Of a stretch of 64,000 nt of DNA, positions 45,281 through 53,880 are shown piece by piece. Both the position numbers and the translations under genes were made by a program. The stretch comes from CAVYWD01 sp963772225 (GTDB taxonomy: Bacteria; Myxococcota; Myxococcia; Myxococcales; UBA5297). The notes under the pieces were generated by a model that ran no database searches, was not told the DNA's origin, and was given only the letters and a program-made list of their open reading frames with translations. The stretch covers positions 248,001 to 312,000 of the forward strand of contig CAVYWD010000004.1 in assembly GCA_963772225.1 (NCBI GenBank), written 5' to 3'. Within the stretch, counting starts at the first letter, position 1. Each line of letters starts with the position of its first letter.

Positions 45281-45592
45281 GAAGAATGGTCACACTTGCA
45301 CACCTGGTGTGCAAGTTCCATCTGCCGCGGAGCCGCCGACATCCGCTCAGGCAGCAGTGAGGCGCCGGTTCAAAAGGTGAGGGCGCAGGAATGCTGCTCC
45401 GAGGTCCATGCCGCCTCGGTCTTGCGTCACCGGCGCTCGCCCTGTTCGAGCTCCTCGACTCCTCGCGCTCGCCCGGCGCAGGCGCGCCGCCGAGCCGCGA
45501 GCCACCGCTCGACCGACGCGCGCTCCTGCCCCGTCCCCCCGCCCGCCGAAGAAGCTTGCGCCCGGCGCGATTTGCTTCGATGACTCACCCCC
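45281..45592. other. divergent regulatory region of higBA and argG
   Basis: 312 bases. The left end holds the higBA operator. In the argG half I find no ARG-box-like site, no strong promoter and no ribosome-binding site next to the argG ATG. No gene or repeat is recognised. Confidence 0.4.
45294..45316. promoter_or_regulatory. palindromic operator of higBA
   Basis: Perfect inverted repeat with 10-base arms ACTTGCACAC and GTGTGCAAGT around CTG, 14 bases upstream of higB. TTGCAC inside the arm could also be the -35 element of the operon promoter, so binding of HigA would exclude RNA polymerase. Confidence 0.7.
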
Positions 45593-46918
45593 ATGAGCCG
45601 CATCTACCGACACCTCCCCTCCGAGGGCACCCGCGTCGGCCTCGCCTTCTCCGGCGGGCTCGACACCCGCGCCGCGGTGGCCTGGATGGCGAAAAAGGGC
45701 ATCGAGGTCCACGCCTATACCGCGGACCTCGCCCAGCCCGACGAGAAGAGCCCGGCCGACATCCCGGCCATCGCCCTGCGCCACGGGGCAAAGGGCGCTC
45801 GCCTCATCGACTGTCGCGGCGCGCTGGCCCGCGAGGGGCTCGCCGCCATCCAGTGCGGCGCCTTCCATCTCTCGGTGGGCGGGAGGCGCTACTACAACAC
45901 GACCCCGCTCGGCCGCGCGGTGACCGCGACCGCCATCGTGCGGACCATGCGGGAAGACGGCGTCCGCGTCTTCGGCGACGGCAGCACGCACCGGGGCAAC
46001 GACATCCAGCGCTTCTACCGGTACGGCCTGCTGGTCGACCCGGAGCTGCGCATCTACAAGCCATGGCTCGACGAAGCCTTCGTCTCCGACCTCGGCGGCC
46101 GGCTCGAGATGTCCCGGTTCCTCGAGTCCATGGGCCTGCCCTACGCGATGAGCGCAGAGAAGGCCTACAGCACCGACTCGAACCTGCTGGGGGCGACCCA
46201 TGAGGCCAAGGACCTGGAGCGCCTCGACCGCTCGATGAAGGTGGTCGAGCCCATCATGGGCGTCGCCCACTGGAAGAGCGGAGTCCGGGTCGACGCCGAG
46301 GAGGTGACCCTCACCTGGGAGAAGGGCGTCCCCACGTCCATCAACGGGCGGCGGATGCCGTCGCTGGCCCTGCTCTTCCTCGAGGCCAACGCCATCGGCG
46401 GGCGACACGGGTTCGGGATGAGCGACCAGATCGAGAACCGCGTCATCGACGCCAAGAGCCGCGGCATCTACGAGGCGCCGGCCATGGCCCTCCTCTCGTA
46501 CACCTACGAGCGGCTGGTGTCCGCGGTGCACAACGAGAACACCTGCGACCTTTTGGCCGTCCTCGGCCGCCGCCTCGGCCGCCTCCTGTACGAGGGCAAG
46601 TGGTACGACCCCGAGTCGATGTTGATGAAGGAGGCGCTCGTCCGCTGGGTCTCGACCGCCATCACCGGCGAGGTGACGTTGGAGCTGAGGCGGGGCGACG
46701 ACTGCACCATCCTCCGGACCGAGGCGGCCCAAGCGTCCTACGCTCCGGAGGCTCTGTCGATGGAGAGGACCGAAGGCGCCTTCTCCCCCGAAGATCGAAT
46801 CGGCGCCCTCGCGCTGCAGGACCTGAGCGTCTCGGCCAACCGCAAGCTTCTCCTCCACTGCGCCCAAGGCCTCGGTCCGGTCGGTAGCGCGCCCCTCGAG
46901 GAGCTGCAGGGCGATTGA
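45593..46918 (+). CDS. argG: argininosuccinate synthase
   Basis: 441 residues, the longer E. coli-type ArgG. PP-loop AFSGGLDTRAAVAWM (Arg where Ser is usual after the Thr), TADLAQPDEK, YYNTTPLGRAVTATAIV, FGDGSTHRGNDIQRFYRYG, PWLDEAFV and YSTDSNLLGATHEAKDLE. It joins citrulline and aspartate with ATP in arginine synthesis. The start lacks a visible ribosome-binding site, but the sequence begins in the family register. No other arg gene is near, so it is a lone gene ahead of mfd. Confidence 0.95.
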   Translation: MSRIYRHLPSEGTRVGLAFSGGLDTRAAVAWMAKKGIEVHAYTADLAQPDEKSPADIPAIALRHGAKGARLIDCRGALAREGLAAIQCGAFHLSVGGRRYYNTTPLGRAVTATAIVRTMREDGVRVFGDGSTHRGNDIQRFYRYGLLVDPELRIYKPWLDEAFVSDLGGRLEMSRFLESMGLPYAMSAEKAYSTDSNLLGATHEAKDLERLDRSMKVVEPIMGVAHWKSGVRVDAEEVTLTWEKGVPTSINGRRMPSLALLFLEANAIGGRHGFGMSDQIENRVIDAKSRGIYEAPAMALLSYTYERLVSAVHNENTCDLLAVLGRRLGRLLYEGKWYDPESMLMKEALVRWVSTAITGEVTLELRRGDDCTILRTEAAQASYAPEALSMERTEGAFSPEDRIGALALQDLSVSANRKLLLHCAQGLGPVGSAPLEELQGD

Positions 46919-47043
46919 GAGGGGCAGGGCGGAGGTGGCCGCGCGGCCCGCCGAAGCGGACCGCCTGAAAGGCCCTTGCGAACGGCGCCGCTCCGGAGTC
47001 TTCTTGCCCGCTCGCGCGCCGCCGAAAGAGGCGCGCCCTGACG

Positions 47044-50000
47044 ATGACTTCGACCCTCCCAGGCGCACCGCCCCCCTCCGAGGAGCCCGCCCCCGACGCC
47101 GCGGGCGATCCCTTCCAGGCCCTCCAGGCCGCGCTGCGCTCGGGCGCTCGGACCCTCTCGCTCACAGGCCTCAAGGGCGCCGCCCGCGGCTACGTCCTCG
47201 CCCGGCTCGCGCGCTCGGGCGAGGGGCCCTTCGTCTGCGTGACCGCCGACGACGAGGCGGCCGAAGCGCTCGCCTCGGACCTGCGCTTCTTCCTGGGCGC
47301 CGGGTCGCGCGAGCAGCCGTCGGTGCTGCAGCTCCCCGCCGACGTCCAGCTCCCCTACGACGCCGTCTCGCCCGACCGCCGAGTCCTGTTCGAGCGGCTG
47401 GCGGCGCTCTTTCACCTCTCGCAGCGCACGCCCGCGCGCGCCCTGGTGCTCTCGGCGCGCGCGCTCTCGCGGCGCTACCTGCCCCCCGCGGTCCTCGAGG
47501 CAAAGAGCGAGATCCTGGGGCCGAACCAGGAGCTCGACCGCGACCGGCTCGCCGCGAAGCTCGTCGCCATGGGCTACCAGAGCGCCCCGGTGGTGGAGGA
47601 CGCCGGCACCTTCGCCGTGCGGGGCGCCATCCTCGACGTCTGGTCGCCTTTGTCCGAGAAGCCGGTGCGCGCCGAGTATTTCGGCGACACCATCGAGAGC
47701 CTGCGGCTGTTCGACCCGGAGAGCCAGCGGACCCTGGGCGCGCTCGAGTCGCTCCTGTTGTGCCCGGCGCGCGAGGTGCTCTTCGACGACGCGAGCCGCT
47801 TAGCGGGCGTCGAGGCGGTGCGCGAGGCGGCCGAGGCCGTCAACCGGCCCTCGTCGAAGGTGCGCGAGCTCCTCGACGCGGTTCAGGAGGGCCGCCTCGT
47901 CTTCGGGCTCGAGGCGCTCTTTCCGGGTTTCTTCGGGAAGAAGCTCGCGAGCCTTTTCGATTACCTCGTGAAGTGGGCGCCGGAGCCGGTCTTCTTCCTG
48001 GACGACCCGGTCGCCATTGAGCGCGCGCTGGCGGCGCAGGACGAGGAGCTGACGCGCGAGTTCGCGGCGTCGCGCGCGCGGGAGGAGCTCGCTTTGGAGC
48101 CCTCCGCCCATTACCTGGGCCAGGACGAGGCCCTCGGCGCGCTCGCCGAGCGGCGGCAGGTGAAGAGCCACGCGGTGCACGTGGGCGGCGAGGCCGAGAA
48201 GCCCATCGCCTTCCACCACGGCGCCAGCGCGGCGCTGCGCCAGGAAATAGCCAGCCACCACGGAGAGCACGGCGCGCTGGCGCCGCTCGTCTCTCGCCTG
48301 GGCGCGTGGCGCGATGCCGGCGTCTTCGCCGCCATCGCCTGCGGCACCAGCGGCCAGGTCGACCGCCTCAAGCGGATGCTCCTCGACCGCGAGCTCTCGG
48401 TCCGCGCGCACGCGGGAGAGCCGTTCCCGGAGGAGCCGCTCTCGGCCCTGGAGTCGTCGGTCTGGGCGCACCTCTACACCGGGGAGATCTCCGCCGGCTT
48501 CGTCGACGCGCCGGGCGGCGTCGCGCTGCTCTCGGAGGAGGACATCTTCGGGCAGAAGAGCCGCAAGGCGGTCCGCCGGACGCGGGCCGACCTGCCGTTC
48601 GTCACCGCCTTTCGAGACCTCAAGGAGGGCGACCTCGTCGTCCACGTGGACTACGGCATCGGGCGCTACACCGGGCTCTCGAAGATGGTCATCCGCGGCG
48701 TGTCCGGCGACGTGCTCGTCCTCGAGTACGCGGGCAGGGACAAGGTCTACTTGCCGGTCGCGCGCCTGCGGCTCTTGCAGAAGTTCAACGGCGCCAACGC
48801 CGAGAACGTGGCGCTGGACAAGCTCGGCTCGGGGAGCTGGGAAAAGCGGAAGAAGGCGGTCAAGGAGCACCTGCTCAAGATGGCCGCCGAGCTCTTGAAC
48901 ATCTACGCCGCGCGCCGGGCGCACCCGGGGCACGCCTTCAAGCCGCCCGACGACTACTTCCGCCAATTCGAGTCCGACTTCCGGTTCGAGGAGACGCCGG
49001 ACCAGGAGCGGGCCATCGACGAGGTCCTCAAGGACATGACGTCGCCGCGGCCGATGGACCGGCTGGTCTGCGGCGACGTGGGCTACGGCAAGACCGAGGT
49101 GGCGCTGCGGGCGACCTTCAAGGCGGTGCTCGACCAGAAGCAGGTGGCGGTGCTGGTGCCGACCACCGTGCTCGCCGCCCAGCACCTGCGCACCTTCCGC
49201 GAGCGATTCAAGGACTATGCGGTGACCGTGGAGATGATTTCGCGGATGCATTCGACGGAGCAGAATCGAGACATTCTGAAGCGGGCGGCCGAGGGCCGGG
49301 TCGACGTGGTCATCGGCACGCACCGGCTGCTCGCGGCCGACGTCTCGTTCAAGGACTTGGGGCTCGTGGTCGTCGACGAGGAGCAGCGCTTCGGGGTCGC
49401 CCACAAAGAGAAGCTCAAAAAATACCGGAGCCAGGTGGACGTGCTCACGCTCACCGCGACGCCCATTCCCCGCACCTTGCACATGTCCATGTCGGGCATG
49501 CGCGACATGAGCATCATCGCCACGCCTCCGGAGGACCGGAAGTCCATCCGCACCTTCGTCGTGAAGTTCGACGCCGCGCAGATCGCCGAGGCCATCCGCC
49601 GGGAGCTCGCGCGCGGCGGGCAGGTCTACTTCGTCCACAACCGGGTGCAGTCCATCCACGGCATGGTCGACTTCCTGAAGGAGCAGGTGCCGGAGGCGCG
49701 CATCGCGGTGGCGCACGGGCAGATGGGGGAAGGCGAGCTCGAGAAGGTGATGACCGAGTTCGTCGAAAGGGAGCACGACGTCCTGGTGAGCTCGAGCATC
49801 ATCGAGAGCGGGCTCGACATTCCGAGCGCGAATACCATCATCGTGAATCGGGCGGACGCGTTCGGGCTCGCGCAGCTGTATCAAATCCGCGGGCGGGTGG
49901 GGCGAAGCCCGGAGCGCGCCTTCGCCTATCTGCTCGTGCCCGCCAAGAAGCCCATGACCAAAGACGCGGAGCGCCGGCTCGAGGTGCTGCAGAGCTTCAC

Positions 50001-50670
50001 CGAGCTCGGCGCCGGCTTCTCCATCGCCAGCCACGATTTGGAAATCCGCGGGGCGGGCAACCTGCTCGGGCCGGATCAGTCCGGTCAGATCGCCGCGGTG
50101 GGGTTCGACCTCTACGCGCAGCTCTTGGACGAGTCGGTGCGCGAGCTCAAGGGTGAGGCGGCTCCGCCGCCGTTGGACCCGGACGTGACTCTGCCGCTGC
50201 CGGCGTACATTCCCGACGATTACGTGCCGGACATTCAGCTCCGGTTGAATCTCTACAAGCGGTTCTCGCAGATTCAGAACGACGACGAGCTGTCCGACCT
50301 GCGCGGCGAAATCCTAGACCGCTTCGGCGACATTCCCTTGGAGGTCGACAACCTCTCGGAGGTCATGGCCCTCAAGGCCGACATGCGCAAGCTGCGGCTG
50401 CGCACGCTGGAGAGCGGCCCTGGGCGCGTGGTGTTTTGGCTGGGCAACGAGGCGGAGCTCGACCCCAAGAAGCTCACCGGGCTCGTGCAGCGGTCGAAGG
50501 GCGCGTATCGGCTCACGCCGGAGATGAAGCTCGTGGCCGCGGTCGACCCGAAAGTGAAGGAGCCGCAGCATGTGATCGCCGCGTGCAAGCGCGTGCTTCG
50601 GGACTTGCTGGGCTGCCAGGTGGAGCGGCTTCTCAAGGTCGAGGGGATTGGGCCGAAGCTGCGGCGGTAG
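47044..50670 (+). CDS. mfd: transcription-repair coupling factor
   Basis: 1208 residues, typical of Mfd. UvrB-homology domains (about 25-440, with LQLPADVQLPYDAVSPD and AIRGAILDVWSP-type segment), RNA-polymerase-interacting domain (GDLVVHVDYGIGRYTGL, residues about 535-610), translocase with Walker A GDVGYGKTEVALRA (about 677), VVVDEEQRFGV (about 777), TATPIPRTLHMSM and QIRGRVGRS, and the C-terminal TRCF domain (YIPDDYVPDIQLRLNLYKR). It removes stalled RNA polymerase and recruits UvrA. No deviation in key motifs. It converges on the DUF1566 gene. Confidence 0.97.
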   Translation: MTSTLPGAPPPSEEPAPDAAGDPFQALQAALRSGARTLSLTGLKGAARGYVLARLARSGEGPFVCVTADDEAAEALASDLRFFLGAGSREQPSVLQLPADVQLPYDAVSPDRRVLFERLAALFHLSQRTPARALVLSARALSRRYLPPAVLEAKSEILGPNQELDRDRLAAKLVAMGYQSAPVVEDAGTFAVRGAILDVWSPLSEKPVRAEYFGDTIESLRLFDPESQRTLGALESLLLCPAREVLFDDASRLAGVEAVREAAEAVNRPSSKVRELLDAVQEGRLVFGLEALFPGFFGKKLASLFDYLVKWAPEPVFFLDDPVAIERALAAQDEELTREFAASRAREELALEPSAHYLGQDEALGALAERRQVKSHAVHVGGEAEKPIAFHHGASAALRQEIASHHGEHGALAPLVSRLGAWRDAGVFAAIACGTSGQVDRLKRMLLDRELSVRAHAGEPFPEEPLSALESSVWAHLYTGEISAGFVDAPGGVALLSEEDIFGQKSRKAVRRTRADLPFVTAFRDLKEGDLVVHVDYGIGRYTGLSKMVIRGVSGDVLVLEYAGRDKVYLPVARLRLLQKFNGANAENVALDKLGSGSWEKRKKAVKEHLLKMAAELLNIYAARRAHPGHAFKPPDDYFRQFESDFRFEETPDQERAIDEVLKDMTSPRPMDRLVCGDVGYGKTEVALRATFKAVLDQKQVAVLVPTTVLAAQHLRTFRERFKDYAVTVEMISRMHSTEQNRDILKRAAEGRVDVVIGTHRLLAADVSFKDLGLVVVDEEQRFGVAHKEKLKKYRSQVDVLTLTATPIPRTLHMSMSGMRDMSIIATPPEDRKSIRTFVVKFDAAQIAEAIRRELARGGQVYFVHNRVQSIHGMVDFLKEQVPEARIAVAHGQMGEGELEKVMTEFVEREHDVLVSSSIIESGLDIPSANTIIVNRADAFGLAQLYQIRGRVGRSPERAFAYLLVPAKKPMTKDAERRLEVLQSFTELGAGFSIASHDLEIRGAGNLLGPDQSGQIAAVGFDLYAQLLDESVRELKGEAAPPPLDPDVTLPLPAYIPDDYVPDIQLRLNLYKRFSQIQNDDELSDLRGEILDRFGDIPLEVDNLSEVMALKADMRKLRLRTLESGPGRVVFWLGNEAELDPKKLTGLVQRSKGAYRLTPEMKLVAAVDPKVKEPQHVIAACKRVLRDLLGCQVERLLKVEGIGPKLRR

Positions 50671-50742
50671 GGCACAGGCGTCTCGCCGGGGGGTCGGTTT
50701 TGCAGTCGCTATGACGCGCAAGAGTTGCGCAGGTCTCTTGCG

Positions 50743-51223
50743 CTACGTCGAGGGTGGAACATGAAGGCATCGAACCCCAGGCCGAGCCCGACGTAGCTTG
50801 ATAATCCGAAGTGCCCTTGCTGAAGTCCACGAACCACGCGTTGCCGGTGGCGCCTCGGTAGATCGTGTTCGACCAGTAGGCTCCTGCCTGCGCGGACGGG
50901 AATGCTGTCGAATCGATCGTCGGGCCCGGTGGGGCAATGCGGTGGTCCACCAGGGACTCAAGTTGCGATATTGAGGGTAGCTGCCAGCCGGAAGTAAAGC
51001 CACCCAGGCCTGAGGTGTTTAGTTGAGCGCAGTAATTCTGGGCGTTGGTTTCGCTATATTGCGCCGCACTCGTCTGCTGCTGCCAAACGAGCCCGGTCTT
51101 GTTATCTAGTATCGTTCCGGTCCCCGGTGTGCTGTACTGGCCGCTTGGGGCGGCCGCCCGGGCGGCGGGTGCGGCGAGGCTGGCGACGCACGCTAGGATT
51201 GCTATCTTGAGGTCACTCATCAA
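50743..51223 (-). CDS. secreted DUF1566 protein, frameshifted near its end
   Basis: About 159 codons. Signal peptide ending ARA, then a DUF1566 (Lcl-type) domain: GTILDNKTGLVWQQQTS, NAQNYCAQLNTSGLGG, GWQLPSISQLESLVD, WSNTIYRG and AWFVDFSKGTSD. In the main frame the protein runs into unrelated sequence after SAWGS; removing one G from the GGGG at about 50786 gives SAWVRCLHVPPST and a stop at 50743, restoring the VRC ending of the family. GGAGAT precedes the tandem ATGs. It originally followed a second DUF1566 gene, now split by an insertion sequence. Confidence 0.72.
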
Positions 51224-51336
51224 GAATCTCCGTGAATGGCATGCCGAATGGAGCGACGCTCAGGGGCGCTGTGCGTTGCTCGTCGGGAATTCGTGCTGCT
51301 TGTATCCCGTGTCGTCAGTGGGTGGTAAGTCTGGGA

Positions 51337-51355
51337 TTAGCGAACGCACCGAGCC
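51337..51355 (-). pseudogene. displaced 3' end of the DUF1566 lipoprotein gene
   Basis: Reading from the insertion edge, GGCT (duplicated target), then CGG TGC GTT CGC TAA, encoding A-R-C-V-R-stop. This is the typical C-terminus of DUF1566 proteins and fits exactly behind TTKHW of the split gene at 53885-55356. Confidence 0.8.
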
Positions 51356-51368
51356 CCAGAGTTCGTGC
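51356..51368 (+). repeat. left terminal inverted repeat of the IS
   Basis: CCAGAGTTCGTGC, identical to the complement of 53868-53880, preceded by target duplication AGCC. Confidence 0.88.
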
Positions 51369-51377
51369 CGCGGGTGC

Positions 51378-53756
51378 CTACGGAATTTGGAGTCGGAAGC
51401 ATACGGGGCGTGAAAACGGATCGCCTGGATGAGAAAGGCGGCGACGGTTGAAGTCGGCGAGGAAGGCATCGAGGGCGGCTCTCTCCGAGCGGTTGGCCGC
51501 GGGCGCGATGGTGACCGTGATGGCATTCTTGGATACGCGAATGTCGCCTGGGGCGGCGAAGACGTTCTGGAGCAGTCGTTTGGCTTCGGCGGGACTCTTC
51601 ATGTTCGGAGCGAGGATGGTCGCCAGTTCTGCCTCGGCGTTTTGCGCCACGCACCGGAACGTGTCCACGAGCACTTTGTACTCCCGCGTGTGCTGCTTGA
51701 GCTTCCCTTGAAGATCAGTCGCCTCGATTGGCACCTTCTTCGGCGTCTGGCGGCGGGTTTTGACGACCTCGCGCTGATTCGCGCGGTTATCGGCAAGCGC
51801 TCGCTTCAGTGCGGGCCGGTCGGGGTGACCGGGGTAGATCTGCTGCAGCTGCAGGCGCAGCTTCTTCTCCCGCTCCCGCGCCTCGGCCAGCAGCTTGTCG
51901 AGGTCGATGCGTCGAGGGTTGGTCACCATCGTCCCGGCCGGCACGTCTTCGACCTGGCGCCCGTCGAGCTGGTTGATGCCCCAGCGCTCGACGCCGTGCC
52001 GGAAGGCGTTCTCCTGCCGCCAGCGCGTAAAGAGCGTCCGGCAGAGCCACTGGGCGGATTGCGTCGAGGACGCCACCACGTTTATCTGCACGTTGTCCGG
52101 CAGCAGGATGCGGATGCGGCGAACCCGGCCGCGCTCTGCGCCCAGGTTCATCTGGCCTCCCTGCACCATCACCTTGAGCTTCTCGCCGTCGCTCTCGCGC
52201 AGCGTCATGGGCCGGCCGTGGCGCCTGAACCACTCCCGGCGGAACTTCCGATATTTGGCGCGCTGATAGGTCACGAAATGCACGCCGTTGTCCCGCAGCC
52301 ACTTCCACAGCCCAGGAAATGCCCCGGCCCGGTCGAAGACGAGCAGCAACGGCGTATCGTTTCCGAGCTTTTCGCGCAGAAATGGTACCCATGCCCGGAC
52401 GGTCTCCGGCAGGCTGGCGTGCGGCGCCACCGGAATGAGCAACACCGGTCTTCCCTCGGCGTCGTGGACCCAATACTCCATTGCGCCTGGTACCGTGCAC
52501 TTGCCCTGCATGCGCCAGACACGCCGCAGCTCGTGTTTCCCGGTGTAGGGCCGCGCGTGGTTGTCCAAGAAAAGTACCACCGGCTTGCCGTGCGGCGTGC
52601 GCTCTTTGGCCCCACGCAACAGCTCGCCCGAGACGTCCTTGAGCAACGGCTCGGAAGCGTTCCCTGCGCAGTAGCCTCCCAGCGTCCGCCGCACCCACGT
52701 CGCCGAGGGCGCCGCGTCGGCCAGCATCATCGCGGCGGTCGAGCTCGTGGCCAGCCGCCGCACGCCCTCGACGCAACGGCCGCCAATCGCCAACGTAGAC
52801 AGCACCGCATCGACGGCCACTCGCAGAGGCCGCCCCCGAGGCTTGCGGCGCTCGCGGCTGCGCAGGTGCACATACAGGCCGAGAGACGCAATCGTCACCA
52901 GCAAAAGCCAGGCGCCGACGTGCTGCACGCCCTTCGAAGAGAACGGAGCGAGCTCACCGATCTCCGCGACCATCCCTTCGGTCTCCGGAAAGGCGGGTTC
53001 GGCTATGGGCGCTGCGCGCGCGATGCGCTCGCTTATCTCGTTTCTCGGCGCCCGAATCGGCGGCACCTCGTCGCTCTTTGCTGCGGCAACCGTCGACGGG
53101 TCCGCTGCTGCGCCCTCGCTCACCGCTGGAGCGGCTTCGTCCGCGCTTTGCGGACTCGCAGAGGACTCGCCTGCCGATACCATCGGCTTTGGCGCCCTTT
53201 CTGCCGGCGCGGTGATATCGAGCGGCAACGCCGTCTGCTGCGCAGGCTTGGGCATCCTTGCCTGCTTCTGCTTCCACAGCCGCCGGTATTTCTCGACCGT
53301 ACCGTACTTCGCCTTCCCGGCAAGTGCGCCGGCCACCTCGCTGGTGCTCTTGCCCTGCATAAACAAGCGCTCCATCTGCCGCCGCAGCGCGGGCTCGATC
53401 GCCCGCCCACCCTTGTGATGCGGCTCGGGGCTGGCGAGCACTGCGCTCAGGCCCTTTTCTTCGAAAAGCCGCCGCTGCAAGCGCAGCGTCTCCGACGACA
53501 CCTCGAACGCCTTGGCCAAGTCCTCGAAGACGATCGTGGGATCTGCAGCGAGCTGGACCATCAGCGCGTTGCGAATGCGCTGCTCACCCGGCTCCCACGA
53601 CCCAACCCGCTGGCTCGCGATCACCACCGTGCGCTTCTCGCCCTCGCGCACCACACAGCCGTACCTGGCGAACCAGACCACCGTGGGCCGGATTACTCCC
53701 GCCATCCCGGGCAGCGTAGGCGCCTTCTTTCGCGACCTCGACTTGGGCGTCGTCAT
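51378..53756 (-). CDS. DDE transposase of the insertion sequence
   Basis: 792 residues, long for an IS transposase. N-terminal HTH region (FEDLAKAFEVSSETLRLQRR, KSTSEVAGALAGKAKYGTVE), a low-complexity Ala/Ser/Pro segment, one hydrophobic helix (GAWLLLVTIASLGLYV), then a DDE core: Asp in VVLFLDNHARPYTGK (about residue 396), Asp in LLLVFDRAGAFPG (about 471) and Glu in RWRQENAFRHGVE (about 580), followed by a coiled-coil tail. The core resembles a poorly named group of bacterial transposases with DGHVRPYHGR-type motifs. The frame is intact, so the element may still be mobile. No strong ribosome-binding site is seen. Confidence 0.85.
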   Translation of the reverse strand: MTTPKSRSRKKAPTLPGMAGVIRPTVVWFARYGCVVREGEKRTVVIASQRVGSWEPGEQRIRNALMVQLAADPTIVFEDLAKAFEVSSETLRLQRRLFEEKGLSAVLASPEPHHKGGRAIEPALRRQMERLFMQGKSTSEVAGALAGKAKYGTVEKYRRLWKQKQARMPKPAQQTALPLDITAPAERAPKPMVSAGESSASPQSADEAAPAVSEGAAADPSTVAAAKSDEVPPIRAPRNEISERIARAAPIAEPAFPETEGMVAEIGELAPFSSKGVQHVGAWLLLVTIASLGLYVHLRSRERRKPRGRPLRVAVDAVLSTLAIGGRCVEGVRRLATSSTAAMMLADAAPSATWVRRTLGGYCAGNASEPLLKDVSGELLRGAKERTPHGKPVVLFLDNHARPYTGKHELRRVWRMQGKCTVPGAMEYWVHDAEGRPVLLIPVAPHASLPETVRAWVPFLREKLGNDTPLLLVFDRAGAFPGLWKWLRDNGVHFVTYQRAKYRKFRREWFRRHGRPMTLRESDGEKLKVMVQGGQMNLGAERGRVRRIRILLPDNVQINVVASSTQSAQWLCRTLFTRWRQENAFRHGVERWGINQLDGRQVEDVPAGTMVTNPRRIDLDKLLAEAREREKKLRLQLQQIYPGHPDRPALKRALADNRANQREVVKTRRQTPKKVPIEATDLQGKLKQHTREYKVLVDTFRCVAQNAEAELATILAPNMKSPAEAKRLLQNVFAAPGDIRVSKNAITVTIAPAANRSERAALDAFLADFNRRRLSHPGDPFSRPVCFRLQIP

Positions 53757-53867
53757 GCCAGGATGAACGTTCGAAGGGGTCCCGCATTCCCAAGTCGCAT
53801 CTGTCCGGCTCTGCGCAAGACCACCCTAGCAAATCCGCGGACCTACGTTGCTGCTCCCGAGCGACTC

Positions 53868-53880
53868 GCACGAACTCTGG
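53868..53880 (-). repeat. right terminal inverted repeat of the IS
   Basis: GCACGAACTCTGG, the exact complement of 51356-51368, followed by target duplication AGCC at 53881-53884. Confidence 0.88.

Larger units (their letters stand above)
51356..53880. mobile_element. 2,525-bp insertion sequence with 13-bp inverted ends
   Basis: Perfect terminal inverted repeats CCAGAGTTCGTGC (51356-51368) and its complement (53868-53880), flanked by the 4-base direct repeat AGCC (51352-51355 and 53881-53884). It contains one transposase gene on the minus strand that fills it from ten bases inside the left end. The element sits in the last codons of a DUF1566 lipoprotein gene; excision of element plus one AGCC restores that frame. 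The 4-base duplication fits groups such as IS701 or IS1380, but the transposase does not settle the family. Confidence 0.9.

Noticed and set aside
47800..50034. Long minus-strand frame inside mfd
   Set aside because: It mirrors the mfd codons and shows no independent motifs.
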